Shown: positions 1 through 8,072 of the stretch, piece after piece
Layout of the letters: the number at the start of each line of letters is the position of its first letter
Position numbering within the stretch: the first letter of the stretch is position 1
NCBI GenBank assembly: GCA_018262095.1
Contig: JAGTRW010000020.1
Span: 1 to 64,000 of the forward strand
Direction: 5' to 3'
DNA: 64,000 nucleotides
Source of the DNA: Pseudomonadota bacterium
GTDB lineage: Bacteria; Pseudomonadota; Gammaproteobacteria; Burkholderiales; Rhodocyclaceae
Translations under genes and position numbers: made by a program
Notes under the pieces: model-generated
Seen by the model: the letters and a program-made list of their open reading frames with translations, nothing else
The model's database searches: none
What the model was told of the DNA's origin: nothing

Positions 1-206
1 TCAAGGCCGACGACGCCTTCGCCTACGCGCGCCGCGCCGCGCGCGAGGAAGGCCTGCTGGTCGGCATCTCGTCGGGCGCCGCCTTGTGGGCCGCCGCCCT
101 GGTCGCCAAACGCCCCGAGAACGCCGGCAAGTTGATCGTCGTGATCATTCCGTCGTTCGGCGAGCGCTACCTGTCGACGCCGCTGTTCGCCGGCCTGGTC
201 GATTAG
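1..206 (+). CDS. cysK: Cysteine synthase, C-terminal fragment
   Basis: This is the 3' end of a PLP-dependent O-acetylserine sulfhydrylase, which makes cysteine from O-acetylserine and sulfide in the cytoplasm. The window begins inside the gene, so only about 67 residues are visible. The reading frame shows [12 protein letters not shown] followed by [15 protein letters not shown], the characteristic C-terminal end of CysK/CysM proteins, and stops at TAG. The N-terminal half with the PLP lysine lies outside the window. A strong terminator follows 15 bases after the stop. CysK and CysM cannot be separated firmly from this fragment; CysK is the preferred reading. Confidence 0.85.
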   Translation, partial: KADDAFAYARRAAREEGLLVGISSGAALWAAALVAKRPENAGKLIVVIIPSFGERYLSTPLFAGLVD

Positions 207-221
207 CTTTCTCAAACAAAA

Positions 222-254
222 GGGCGCAGCACTGGCGTGCTGCGCCCTTTTTTT
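222..254 (+). terminator. Rho-independent terminator after cysK
   Basis: An 11-base-pair perfect stem (arms 222-232 and 237-247) with loop TGGC is followed by seven T residues. It lies directly downstream of the cysteine synthase stop codon. Confidence 0.93.
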
Positions 255-365
255 GTCCACCGCGCGGCGGGCTGCGAACCGCGACGTCTCGATTGGCCCG
301 GATTGGCGCGAACTTACATTTGACGCTACGATTCGCCGGTCAGCTCATTCCAGGCGCGAAGACAC

Positions 366-2501
366 ATGAACACAGAAAATCGAAAAGGGACATCGGCTCC
401 GGGAAAATCGACGGCCAAGGTTGTGGCGACGGCGCGCAGCGTCTGTCCACACGACTGCCCGAGCGTTTGCGCGCTCGACGTCGAGCTGCTCACTCCCGAG
501 CGCATCGGTCGCGTGCGCGGCGCGCCACAGCCCTATACCGACGGCGTGATCTGTGCCAAGGTCGCGCGCTACGCCGAGCGCGTGCACCACCCCGAGCGCT
601 TGCTGCATCCGCTGCGCCGAATCGGCGCCAAGGGCAGCGCACAGTTCGCGGCGATTTCCTGGGATGACGCGCTTGACCTCGTCGCCGAGAATTTTCAGGC
701 GGCGATGGCGCGCCATGGGGCAGAAACCGTCTGGCCCTACCACTACGCGGGAACGATGGGCCAGGTGCAACGCGGCGCCATTCGGCGTCTCGGCCACCTC
801 GCCGGCTGGTCGCGCCAGCGCGAGACCTTCTGCGTCGCGCTCGCCGACCCCGGTTGGCTCGCTGGCGTCGGTGCCAAGCGCGGCGTCGATGCGCGCGAAG
901 TCGTCGATTCTGACCTGATCGTCGTCTGGGGCGGCAATCCGGTGCACACCCAGATCAACTTCATGCACTGGACGCAAAAGGCCAGGCGCGAACGCAACGC
1001 ACAGTTGGTCGTGATCGACCCGTATCGCACCGCGACCGCCGAGAAGGCCGACCTGCATCTGGCTTTGAAGCCCGGAACCGACGGCGCGCTGGCCTGCGCG
1101 GTGATGCACGTGCTGCTCGCCGAAAATCTGGCTGACCGCGACTATCTGGCCAAATACACCGACTTTTCCGAGCGCGTCGAGCAACACCTGGCGAGCCGCA
1201 CGCCGCAGTGGGCGGCTGCGATCACCGGCCTCACGGTCGAAGCCATCGTCGCCTTCGCGCGCCTCTACGGATCGACGCAGCGCAGTTACTTGCGCGTCGG
1301 CTACGGTTTCACGCGCCAGCGCAACGGCGCAGCGGCGATGCACGCGGTGAGCTGCCTGCCCGCGATCAGCGGCGCCTGGGCGCATCCCGGCGGCGGCGCG
1401 CTCTACGGCAACGGCGCGCTCTACGGCTTGAAGACCGCGTTTCTGCACGGGCTGGACGGCGCTGTGGCGCCGACTCGCCTGCTCGACATGGGACGCATCG
1501 GCGCGGTGCTCGCCGGCAACAAGCGTGACCTCGGCGATGGCCCGCCGGTCAGCGCGCTCTTGATCCAGAGCACCAACCCGGCGGTGGTCGCGCCGGAAAG
1601 TTCGGCGGTGCGTGCCGGGCTCATGCGCCAAGACCTGTTCACCTGCGTGCACGAGCAGTTCATGACCGACACCGCCAAACTCGCCGACGTCGTGCTGCCG
1701 GCCACCACCTTTCTCGAACACGACGACCTCTACCAGGCCTCGGGCCATACCTTCCTGCAGGCTGCTCGCGCGGTCATTCCAGCGCCAGGAGAATGCCGTT
1801 CCAATCACGTCTTCATCGGCCAACTGGCGCAGCGGCTCGGAATCGCCCACCCGGCCTTCGCCATCGACGAATGGTCACTGATCGACCGCCTGCTCGCCGA
1901 CTCGGGAAAAATCGGCGCCGACGAATTGCTCGAAAAAGGCTGGATCGATTGCGCGCTGCCCTTCGAAAAAGCGCATTTCCTCGACGGCTTCGCGCATGCC
2001 GACGGTCGCTTCCGTTTCGCGCCGGACTGGCAGCCGCTGGGCGACGGCCACGCAGTCATGCCGTCGCTGCCCGACCACCTCGAGGTCATCGACGCGGCAA
2101 CCCCGGACAAGCCCTTCCGGCTGGTCGCGGCACCAGCGCGCAATTTCCTCAACACCACCTTTACCGAAACAGCGACTTCGCGCGACAAGGAAAATCGTCC
2201 CTGCGCACTGATCCACCCGGCGGTCTGCGCGCAGCTCGGCATCGCCGACGGCGACCTGGTTCGCATCGGCAACGAGCAAGGCTCGGTGCTGCTGCACGCC
2301 AAGCCTTTCGACGGGCTGCAGCAAAGCACGCTGATCGTCGAAAGTCAGTGGCCAGCAGAAGCGTTCATCGAAGGCATCGGCATCAACGTACTGGTGAGCG
2401 CCGAACCGGGCTTTCCGGCGGCGGGGGCGGCGTATCACGACACAGCCGTATGGCTGCGCCCGACGCCGCCCTTCCCAGTACCCAACGAACAGGAGATTTG
2501 A
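366..2501 (+). CDS. Molybdopterin oxidoreductase, BisC/PhsA-like, substrate unknown
   Basis: This 711-residue protein belongs to the DMSO reductase superfamily (COG0243). Near the N-terminus it has a [4Fe-4S] ligand set, C27-x3-C31-x3-C35 and C63, in the context CPHDCPSVC. The central domain contains VVWGGNPVHTQ, and the C-terminal molybdopterin-dinucleotide-binding domain includes NFLNTTFTE and the segment around residues 590-700. Cys156 (ETFCVALADPGW) is a candidate molybdenum ligand. There is no Tat signal, so it is probably cytoplasmic. No electron-transfer or membrane subunit lies beside it, which is unusual for a respiratory enzyme. The stop codon is one base before the bcp start, so the two are probably co-transcribed. 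Substrate and electron partner cannot be assigned. Confidence 0.88.
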   Translation: MNTENRKGTSAPGKSTAKVVATARSVCPHDCPSVCALDVELLTPERIGRVRGAPQPYTDGVICAKVARYAERVHHPERLLHPLRRIGAKGSAQFAAISWDDALDLVAENFQAAMARHGAETVWPYHYAGTMGQVQRGAIRRLGHLAGWSRQRETFCVALADPGWLAGVGAKRGVDAREVVDSDLIVVWGGNPVHTQINFMHWTQKARRERNAQLVVIDPYRTATAEKADLHLALKPGTDGALACAVMHVLLAENLADRDYLAKYTDFSERVEQHLASRTPQWAAAITGLTVEAIVAFARLYGSTQRSYLRVGYGFTRQRNGAAAMHAVSCLPAISGAWAHPGGGALYGNGALYGLKTAFLHGLDGAVAPTRLLDMGRIGAVLAGNKRDLGDGPPVSALLIQSTNPAVVAPESSAVRAGLMRQDLFTCVHEQFMTDTAKLADVVLPATTFLEHDDLYQASGHTFLQAARAVIPAPGECRSNHVFIGQLAQRLGIAHPAFAIDEWSLIDRLLADSGKIGADELLEKGWIDCALPFEKAHFLDGFAHADGRFRFAPDWQPLGDGHAVMPSLPDHLEVIDAATPDKPFRLVAAPARNFLNTTFTETATSRDKENRPCALIHPAVCAQLGIADGDLVRIGNEQGSVLLHAKPFDGLQQSTLIVESQWPAEAFIEGIGINVLVSAEPGFPAAGAAYHDTAVWLRPTPPFPVPNEQEI

Positions 2502-2502
2502 C

Positions 2503-2958
2503 ATGAGTGAAACGATGATTCCCGACTTCGAACTGCCGTCGACCGGCGGCACGCCGTTCAGGCTTTCGCAACAGGCCGGCAAGACGCTGGTCGTCTATTT
2601 CTACCCGAAGGACAGCACGCCGGGTTGCACCACCGAGGCACAGCAGTTTCGCGACCTCTACCCGCAGTTTGTCGATGCCGGCTGCGTGGTCGTCGGCGTT
2701 TCGCGCGACAGCCTGCGCTCGCACGAGAATTTCAAGGCCAAGCAGGACCTGCCCTTCGAGCTGCTGTCCGACGCTGACGAAGCGCTGTGCACGCAGTTCG
2801 CGGTCATCAAAGCGAAAACAATGTATGGCAAACAGGTGCGCGGCATCGAGCGCAGCACCTTCGTCATCGACGGGACGCGCATACTGCGACGCGAATGGCG
2901 CGCCATCAAGGCGCCGGGCCACGCGCAGGAGGTGCTCGATTTCGTCAAGACGCTTTGA
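2503..2958 (+). CDS. bcp: Thioredoxin-dependent peroxiredoxin, Bcp/PrxQ type
   Basis: This is a cytoplasmic thiol peroxidase that reduces hydrogen peroxide and organic hydroperoxides. The 151-residue length fits PrxQ proteins. The peroxidatic cysteine is Cys42 in DSTPGCTTEA. The resolving cysteine found five residues later in E. coli Bcp is absent (the segment reads TTEAQQF). Another cysteine in DEALCTQF could serve as an alternative resolver, or the enzyme may work as a 1-Cys peroxiredoxin. The start is supported by AGGAG inside the end of the preceding gene. It sits between the molybdoenzyme and the PhoH-family gene on the same strand with almost no spacing. Confidence 0.93.
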   Translation: MSETMIPDFELPSTGGTPFRLSQQAGKTLVVYFYPKDSTPGCTTEAQQFRDLYPQFVDAGCVVVGVSRDSLRSHENFKAKQDLPFELLSDADEALCTQFAVIKAKTMYGKQVRGIERSTFVIDGTRILRREWRAIKAPGHAQEVLDFVKTL

Positions 2959-3030
2959 TTGGCCGCCCCGCCGACAGCTTTACTGCCGCACACGCACTTA
3001 ATGACTGTTCCAACTGGAGAAAGACGATCC

Positions 3031-4461
3031 ATGGTTCACCCGACTGCTACGCGCGCCAAGCCCACCCACCCGCTGACCAAGCTCTTCATTCTCGACACCA
3101 ACGTGCTGTTGCACGACCCGACCAGCGTTTATCGCTTCGAGGAACACGACGTCTTCCTGCCGATCATGACGCTCGAAGAACTCGACAACAACAAGAAAGG
3201 CCTCTCGGAAGTCTCGCGCAATGCACGCCAGGTCACGCGCACGCTCGACGAGATCGTCAGCAGCCACAGCGAAGCGATCGACAACGGCATCGCGCTCGCC
3301 GGGCCGTCGCACAAACTCGCCAGCGGCCGCCTGTTCCTGCAGACCGAGGCCATTTCGAGCGAGTTGCCGACCGGCCTGCCGACCGCCAAGGCCGACAACC
3401 AGATCCTCGCCGTGGTCATCCACTTGCAGCGCAAGACCCCCGAGCGCGCCGTCATCCTGGTGTCGAAAGACATCAATATGCGAATCAAGGCCTGCGCGCT
3501 CGGACTCGAAGCGCAGGACTACTTCAACGACAAGGTGCTCGAAGACACCGACCTGCTCTATACGGGGATCCTCGAACTGCCGGCCAATTTCTGGGACAAG
3601 CACGGCCAGGGAATGGAATCGTGGAAACGCGAGAGCCGCACACTCTATCGCGTCAAGGGGCCGCTGTGCCCGAAGCTGCTGGTCAATGAGTTCATCTACC
3701 AGGAAGGCGAGCAGCCGCTCTACGCGATCGTCCGCGAAGTGTCCGGCAAGACCGCGCAGTTCGAGACGCTGACCGACTACACGCACGCCAAACACAACGT
3801 CTGGGGAATCGCCGCGCGCAACCGCGAGCAGAACTTCGCGCTCAATCTGCTGATGGACCCCGAAGTCGATTTCGTCAGCCTGCTCGGCCAGGCCGGCACC
3901 GGCAAGACGCTGCTGACGCTCGCCGCGGCGCTGACCCAGGTGCTCGATACCCGGCGCTATTCGGAAATCATCATGACCCGAGTGACGGTGCCGGTCGGCG
4001 AAGACATCGGCTTTCTGCCGGGCACCGAGGAAGAGAAGATGGGGCCGTGGATGGGCGCGCTCGAGGACAACCTCGAGGTGCTCACCAAGGGCGACGGCGA
4101 AGGCACCGACGGCGGCGAATGGGGTCGCGCCGCGACGCACGACCTGATCCGCAACAAGATCAAGATCAAGTCGCTCAACTTCATGCGCGGCCGAACTTTC
4201 CTCAACAAGTTCCTGATCATCGATGAAGCGCAGAACCTGACGCCAAAACAGATGAAAACGCTGATCACGCGCGCCGGTCCCGGGACCAAGGTGGTGTGCA
4301 TGGGCAATATCGCGCAGATCGACACGCCTTACCTCACCGAGGGCAGTTCAGGGCTGACCTACGTCGTCGATCGCTTCAAGGGCTGGCCGCATTCCGGCCA
4401 CGTCACGCTGCAACGCGGCGAGCGCTCGCGCCTCGCCGACCACGCCGGCGAAGTGTTATAA
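3031..4461 (+). CDS. PIN-PhoH family ATPase/ribonuclease
   Basis: This 476-residue cytoplasmic protein joins an N-terminal PIN nuclease domain (FILDTNVLLHDP, with acidic residues typical of PIN folds) to a C-terminal PhoH P-loop ATPase. The Walker A motif GQAGTGKT is near residue 287 and Walker B is LIIDEAQNLT. Family members are thought to act in RNA metabolism. The open frame extends upstream to a TTG at 2959, but ATG 3031 is preferred because GGAGA lies 10 bases upstream and homologous PIN domains start shortly after. It follows bcp by 72 bases. An inverted repeat with a T-containing tail follows the stop. Confidence 0.9.
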   Translation: MVHPTATRAKPTHPLTKLFILDTNVLLHDPTSVYRFEEHDVFLPIMTLEELDNNKKGLSEVSRNARQVTRTLDEIVSSHSEAIDNGIALAGPSHKLASGRLFLQTEAISSELPTGLPTAKADNQILAVVIHLQRKTPERAVILVSKDINMRIKACALGLEAQDYFNDKVLEDTDLLYTGILELPANFWDKHGQGMESWKRESRTLYRVKGPLCPKLLVNEFIYQEGEQPLYAIVREVSGKTAQFETLTDYTHAKHNVWGIAARNREQNFALNLLMDPEVDFVSLLGQAGTGKTLLTLAAALTQVLDTRRYSEIIMTRVTVPVGEDIGFLPGTEEEKMGPWMGALEDNLEVLTKGDGEGTDGGEWGRAATHDLIRNKIKIKSLNFMRGRTFLNKFLIIDEAQNLTPKQMKTLITRAGPGTKVVCMGNIAQIDTPYLTEGSSGLTYVVDRFKGWPHSGHVTLQRGERSRLADHAGEVL

Positions 4462-4474
4462 TTTTTTCCGCTAT

Positions 4475-4508
4475 CGAGCCGTGTCCTGTGACACGGCTCG
4501 GTCGTTTT
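4475..4508 (+). terminator. Terminator after the PhoH-family gene
   Basis: An 11-base-pair stem (4475-4485 with 4490-4500) and loop CTGT are followed by GTCGTTTT. It separates the PhoH-family gene from the Tat-exported protein downstream. Confidence 0.75.
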
Positions 4509-4556
4509 CACCATCCGATCCGTAACGAATGGATCCACCACATTCCGGAGAGTCGA

Positions 4557-5756
4557 TTGAAACGACGAGACTTCCTCGCTGCCTCGGCAGTCCTCTCTCT
4601 GCTGGCCAGCGCGCCAGCAAACGCGGCAAAGAAGGCCGTCGCGAAAGCGCACCCGGCAAAACCGGCGGCCAAATCGACGGCCAAACCCGCTGCCAAAAAG
4701 CCTGTGCATCAGGCGGTCGTCGCGGCAGAGCCGGCGGCGCCGAGCGAGACGCGCAACGTCATCAGCCTGCCCGACGAACCCGACAAGTGGCGGACCTACG
4801 ACATCCGTTCGACGATCGCGCTCAGCAAAATCAACGGCAAGGCCAGGCTCTGGCTGCCGCTGGCGCAGTACAAGGACACTTTGTGGGAACGCTCGCTGGG
4901 CCACAGCTGGCAGGGCAACTTCGAGAGCGCCGGAATCTACCGTGACCCGGTCGCCGAAATGGAAGTTTTTTACGCCGACTGGAGTGAAGGCGTCGCCTCC
5001 CCGCAACTGCAGATCGTCAGCCAGATCGCGACGCAGGACCGCCATTTCGACATCACGCGCCGCGGCGCGGTGGCCGAACGCACCGAAGTGCTGCGCCGCT
5101 GCCTGCACTCGACCGATTCGGTGCCGATCGACGGCATCGTGCGCCAGACGGCCGAACGCGCGATCGGGCGAATCAAGGATCCGGTCGCGCAGGGCAAGGC
5201 AATCTACGAATGGGTCGTCGAAAACAGCGTCTTCGATCCGCAGCAAAAGGGGGGCGGCAACGTCAATATCGGCAGTCTGCTCGAAAGCGGCAACTTAAGT
5301 GGCCGCAGTGCCGACATCGCGCTGCTCTTCGTCGGCCTGTGCCGCGCCATGGGGATCCCGGCGCGACCGGTCTTCGGCCTGCGCATGGACAGTTCGCGGC
5401 TCTTTGGCAGCCTCGGCGCGTTCGGTGACCTCGCCGCCGCGCAGCATTGTCGTGCCGAGTTCTACACGCCCGGCTATGGCTGGATTCCGGTCGACCCCGC
5501 CGACGTGCGCCGCGCCATCCGCGACGAACGCCTGAGCAACGGTGACCCCAAGCTCACCGTGCTCAAGAAACTGCTGTTCGGTTTCTGGGAGATGAACTGG
5601 ATCAGTTTCAACGCCGCCCAGGACGTCAGCCTGCGCGGCTCGTCGGGCAAGACACTGCCGTTCCTGGTTTATCCGCAGGTCGAGACGGCCGAGGGCCAAT
5701 TCGACAGCCGCGACAACCGACTGAGCTACCAGGTCAACGCCAGCCGCGCCGATTGA
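4557..5756 (+). CDS. Tat-exported transglutaminase-like protein with Ser at the Cys position
   Basis: A 399-residue protein with a twin-arginine leader (MKRRDFLAAS, hydrophobic core, cut near ANAA), so it is expected in the periplasm. An Ala/Lys/Pro-rich linker (residues about 24-65) follows. The C-terminal half is a transglutaminase-like fold (COG1305). The usual catalytic segment, G-G-K-C-A-D in relatives as I recall them, reads SGRSADIALLF, so the nucleophilic Cys is Ser (codon AGT). The His region QHCRAEFYTPGYGW and the Asp region DPADV are retained. TTG 4557 is chosen because CCGGAG lies six bases upstream and it starts the leader exactly. It may be a non-catalytic binding protein or an inactivated protease. 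Confidence 0.85.
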   Translation: MKRRDFLAASAVLSLLASAPANAAKKAVAKAHPAKPAAKSTAKPAAKKPVHQAVVAAEPAAPSETRNVISLPDEPDKWRTYDIRSTIALSKINGKARLWLPLAQYKDTLWERSLGHSWQGNFESAGIYRDPVAEMEVFYADWSEGVASPQLQIVSQIATQDRHFDITRRGAVAERTEVLRRCLHSTDSVPIDGIVRQTAERAIGRIKDPVAQGKAIYEWVVENSVFDPQQKGGGNVNIGSLLESGNLSGRSADIALLFVGLCRAMGIPARPVFGLRMDSSRLFGSLGAFGDLAAAQHCRAEFYTPGYGWIPVDPADVRRAIRDERLSNGDPKLTVLKKLLFGFWEMNWISFNAAQDVSLRGSSGKTLPFLVYPQVETAEGQFDSRDNRLSYQVNASRAD

Positions 5757-5775
5757 CCTGTTTCCAAGGAGCCGC

Positions 5776-6807
5776 CTAGGGTCTGACGATCACCTTCATC
5801 AGTCCCGGCTCGCCCTTGTACAAACGCTCGAACCACGCCGACGCTTCGGCGAGCGGCACCACGGCCGACATCATTTCGTCGACCTTGACCCGCCCGCTGG
5901 CGATCATGTCGAGACAAGCCGGATATTCGCCGGCCGAAGCGCACGAACCGACCAGCGTGATTTGACGGGTGACGAGCACGCGCAGCGGTATCTCAACCTT
6001 TTCCGAGAGATTGCCGATGACGCTGATCTTGCCACCCTTGCGCACCGAATTGATCGCCAGATTGATCGTCGGCGTGATGCCGACGACCTCGATCGCCAGA
6101 TCGGCGCCGCGACCGTGAGTCAGGCTGCGGATCGTCTCGATAATGTTGGGGTCGTCGGATTTGAGCGCATGATCGGCGCCGAACTTCAAGGCCAGGTCGA
6201 GACGCGACTGGTCCAGGTCGACCGCGATGATCTTGCCGCAGCCTTTGATCCGCAACGCCTGAACGACAAACAGGCCGATCATCCCGCAACCGACGACGAC
6301 AGCGCTGTCGTTGATCTCGCTGGGAACGAGGCTGACCGCGTGAAAGGCCACCGAAACCGGCTCGGTCATCGCCGCCTGCTCAAAGCTCAGGCCTTCGGGC
6401 AGGCGATAGAGCGTCGACTGGGGAACCGCCACGTACTCGGCGAAAGCACCGTGCTGCCGGTATTCGTCGCATGAAACGCCGAGCACCTTGCGATAGTCGC
6501 TGAGGTTGAAGACGCCTTTTTGCGAATAGAAATCCGGCCGGGTGACGACCGTCGAGTCGAAGGTGACGCGGTCACCGACGCGCCATTCGCTGACCGCGCT
6601 ACCGACGCGCTCGATCACGCCCGAGGCTTCGTGTCCCATGATGATCGGCGGAATCCGGCGCCCGGTGCTGCCGTCGACACCATGCACGTCGCTGCCGCAG
6701 ATGCCGCAAGCCTTGACCTCGATCAAAACGTCTTCGGGACCGACCTCCGGCAGCGCAACATCTTCATACGAAAAATGCTTGTATTCCTTTAAAACGAGGG
6801 CTTTCAA
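5776..6807 (-). CDS. Zinc-type alcohol/polyol dehydrogenase (medium-chain)
   Basis: A 343-residue NAD(P)-dependent medium-chain dehydrogenase that oxidises a secondary alcohol group of a sugar alcohol or acid sugar. Catalytic zinc ligands are in GICGSDVHG and GHEASGV, and the Rossmann motif is VVGCGMIGLF. The structural zinc lobe has lost all four cysteines: the stretch DSTVVTRPDFYSQ..NLSD has Thr, Asp, Ser and Ser where relatives carry Cys, as also seen in some sorbitol dehydrogenases. TTG 6807 is chosen because AGGAGA lies six bases upstream and the family N-terminus starts there. It is the last gene of a three-gene group with the MocA-like and hydroxyacid dehydrogenase genes. The substrate is unknown. 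Confidence 0.87.
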   Translation of the reverse strand: MKALVLKEYKHFSYEDVALPEVGPEDVLIEVKACGICGSDVHGVDGSTGRRIPPIIMGHEASGVIERVGSAVSEWRVGDRVTFDSTVVTRPDFYSQKGVFNLSDYRKVLGVSCDEYRQHGAFAEYVAVPQSTLYRLPEGLSFEQAAMTEPVSVAFHAVSLVPSEINDSAVVVGCGMIGLFVVQALRIKGCGKIIAVDLDQSRLDLALKFGADHALKSDDPNIIETIRSLTHGRGADLAIEVVGITPTINLAINSVRKGGKISVIGNLSEKVEIPLRVLVTRQITLVGSCASAGEYPACLDMIASGRVKVDEMMSAVVPLAEASAWFERLYKGEPGLMKVIVRP

Positions 6808-6823
6808 GGTTGTTCTCCTGGCG

Positions 6824-7960
6824 TTATTTGAGTGGCACCGAAACATAGGTGCTGTAGTCGAGATCAGAGGGTTCGGGTTTGAGCGGGAATTTGACCGGGG
6901 CATTGGTCTTTTGCGAGCGATAAATCGCGGTGAAGATTTCGACCGTCTTGCGCCCGTCTTCGCCGGTGACCAGCGGCTCGCGGCCCTCGCTGATGGCGCG
7001 CAGGAAATCGCTGATCTGTAATTGGAAATAATGCGCCACCGCATTGTCCAGACCATTGAAAAGATCGCTGTCGTGCTGCTGCCAGCGCGCCAACATGGCT
7101 TCTTCGCCGGGCACCGTCCATAGGTCGTTGACCGGCGGTTCCTGAATCGACGACATCCCGGCGATGAACATCGCCCCGCCGTCGGTTTGCACGCCGACCG
7201 ACGCGCCGTTTTGCCCGTGAATATGGACCTTGCCGTAGAGGCCGGGCTGCTGTGAATTGCTGACGACGATGTTGCCCAGCGCGCCGCTGCGAAAGCGGAT
7301 CACCGCGACCGCAGAGTCCTCCACTTCGACGTAGGGATGGTTAAGATTCGACCAGACGCCGAACAGCTCGTCGATCGGTCCCATCAACCATTGCAGCAAA
7401 TCCAGCTGATGCGGCGCCTGGTTGACCAGGACGCCGCCGCCTTCGGCCTGCCATTGACCGCGCCAGGGATCGCTTTCGTAGTATTTCTGGTCGCGCCAAC
7501 CGAGCATCAGGACGGTGCCGAGCGCGGGTTTGCCGATCCTTCCTTCGTCGATGGCGCGGCGCAGCCGCTGAACCGGGGAATAAAAACGGCGCTGGCAGAC
7601 GACGCCGATCTTGACCTTGGCTTTCTTCGCCGCGGCCAGCATCGCGTCGCAGTCCTGCAAAGTGGACGCCAGCGGTTTTTCGACCAGCACGTGGGCGCCC
7701 GCCTCGGCCGCCGTGACCGCCGCAGCGCAGTGCGCCGGATGCGGCGTGCACACGATGACCGCCTCGACGCCGGCTGAGGCGATCATTTCGCCGATGTCGC
7801 AAAAACCCCGGACGCCGTATTTCTCGCCGTATTGCCTGGCTTTTTCCGGACTGCGACTGTAGACGGCGACGAACTGCGCCTCGGGCGCCTTCCTCAACGC
7901 CGCAGCGTGCAGATCACTGACTTTGCCGCAGCCGATGATGGCCGTTTTGACTTTCTGCAT
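6824..7960 (-). CDS. Gfo/Idh/MocA family oxidoreductase
   Basis: A 378-residue NAD(P)-dependent oxidoreductase of the glucose-fructose oxidoreductase/inositol dehydrogenase family. The N-terminal Rossmann motif AIIGCGKVSDLHAAAL is at residues 7-22, and the family hallmark VEKPLAST is near residue 94. The C-terminal alpha/beta domain is full length. It ends 16 bases upstream of the zinc dehydrogenase start, so the two are probably one transcript. With the neighbouring D-2-hydroxyacid dehydrogenase and TRAP transporter it suggests oxidation of a cyclitol, sugar or acid sugar. The substrate cannot be named from sequence alone. Confidence 0.9.
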   Translation of the reverse strand: MQKVKTAIIGCGKVSDLHAAALRKAPEAQFVAVYSRSPEKARQYGEKYGVRGFCDIGEMIASAGVEAVIVCTPHPAHCAAAVTAAEAGAHVLVEKPLASTLQDCDAMLAAAKKAKVKIGVVCQRRFYSPVQRLRRAIDEGRIGKPALGTVLMLGWRDQKYYESDPWRGQWQAEGGGVLVNQAPHQLDLLQWLMGPIDELFGVWSNLNHPYVEVEDSAVAVIRFRSGALGNIVVSNSQQPGLYGKVHIHGQNGASVGVQTDGGAMFIAGMSSIQEPPVNDLWTVPGEEAMLARWQQHDSDLFNGLDNAVAHYFQLQISDFLRAISEGREPLVTGEDGRKTVEIFTAIYRSQKTNAPVKFPLKPEPSDLDYSTYVSVPLK

Positions 7961-8072
7961 AAAATCTCCGTTTCAAGCAATGATGTTGTCAGCCGTCCGT
8001 ACGGCACGTCCCTATTCCGTGTGGCGCAATGCGCTTGCCCGCGACCTGCGGAGCGCTCTTTCGCCGCCTTGC

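Noticed and set aside
345-1850. Long minus-strand open frame (501 codons) opposite the molybdoenzyme
   Set aside because: It is a shadow of the GC-rich molybdoenzyme frame; its translation is Arg/Ala/Gly-rich and has no family motif.
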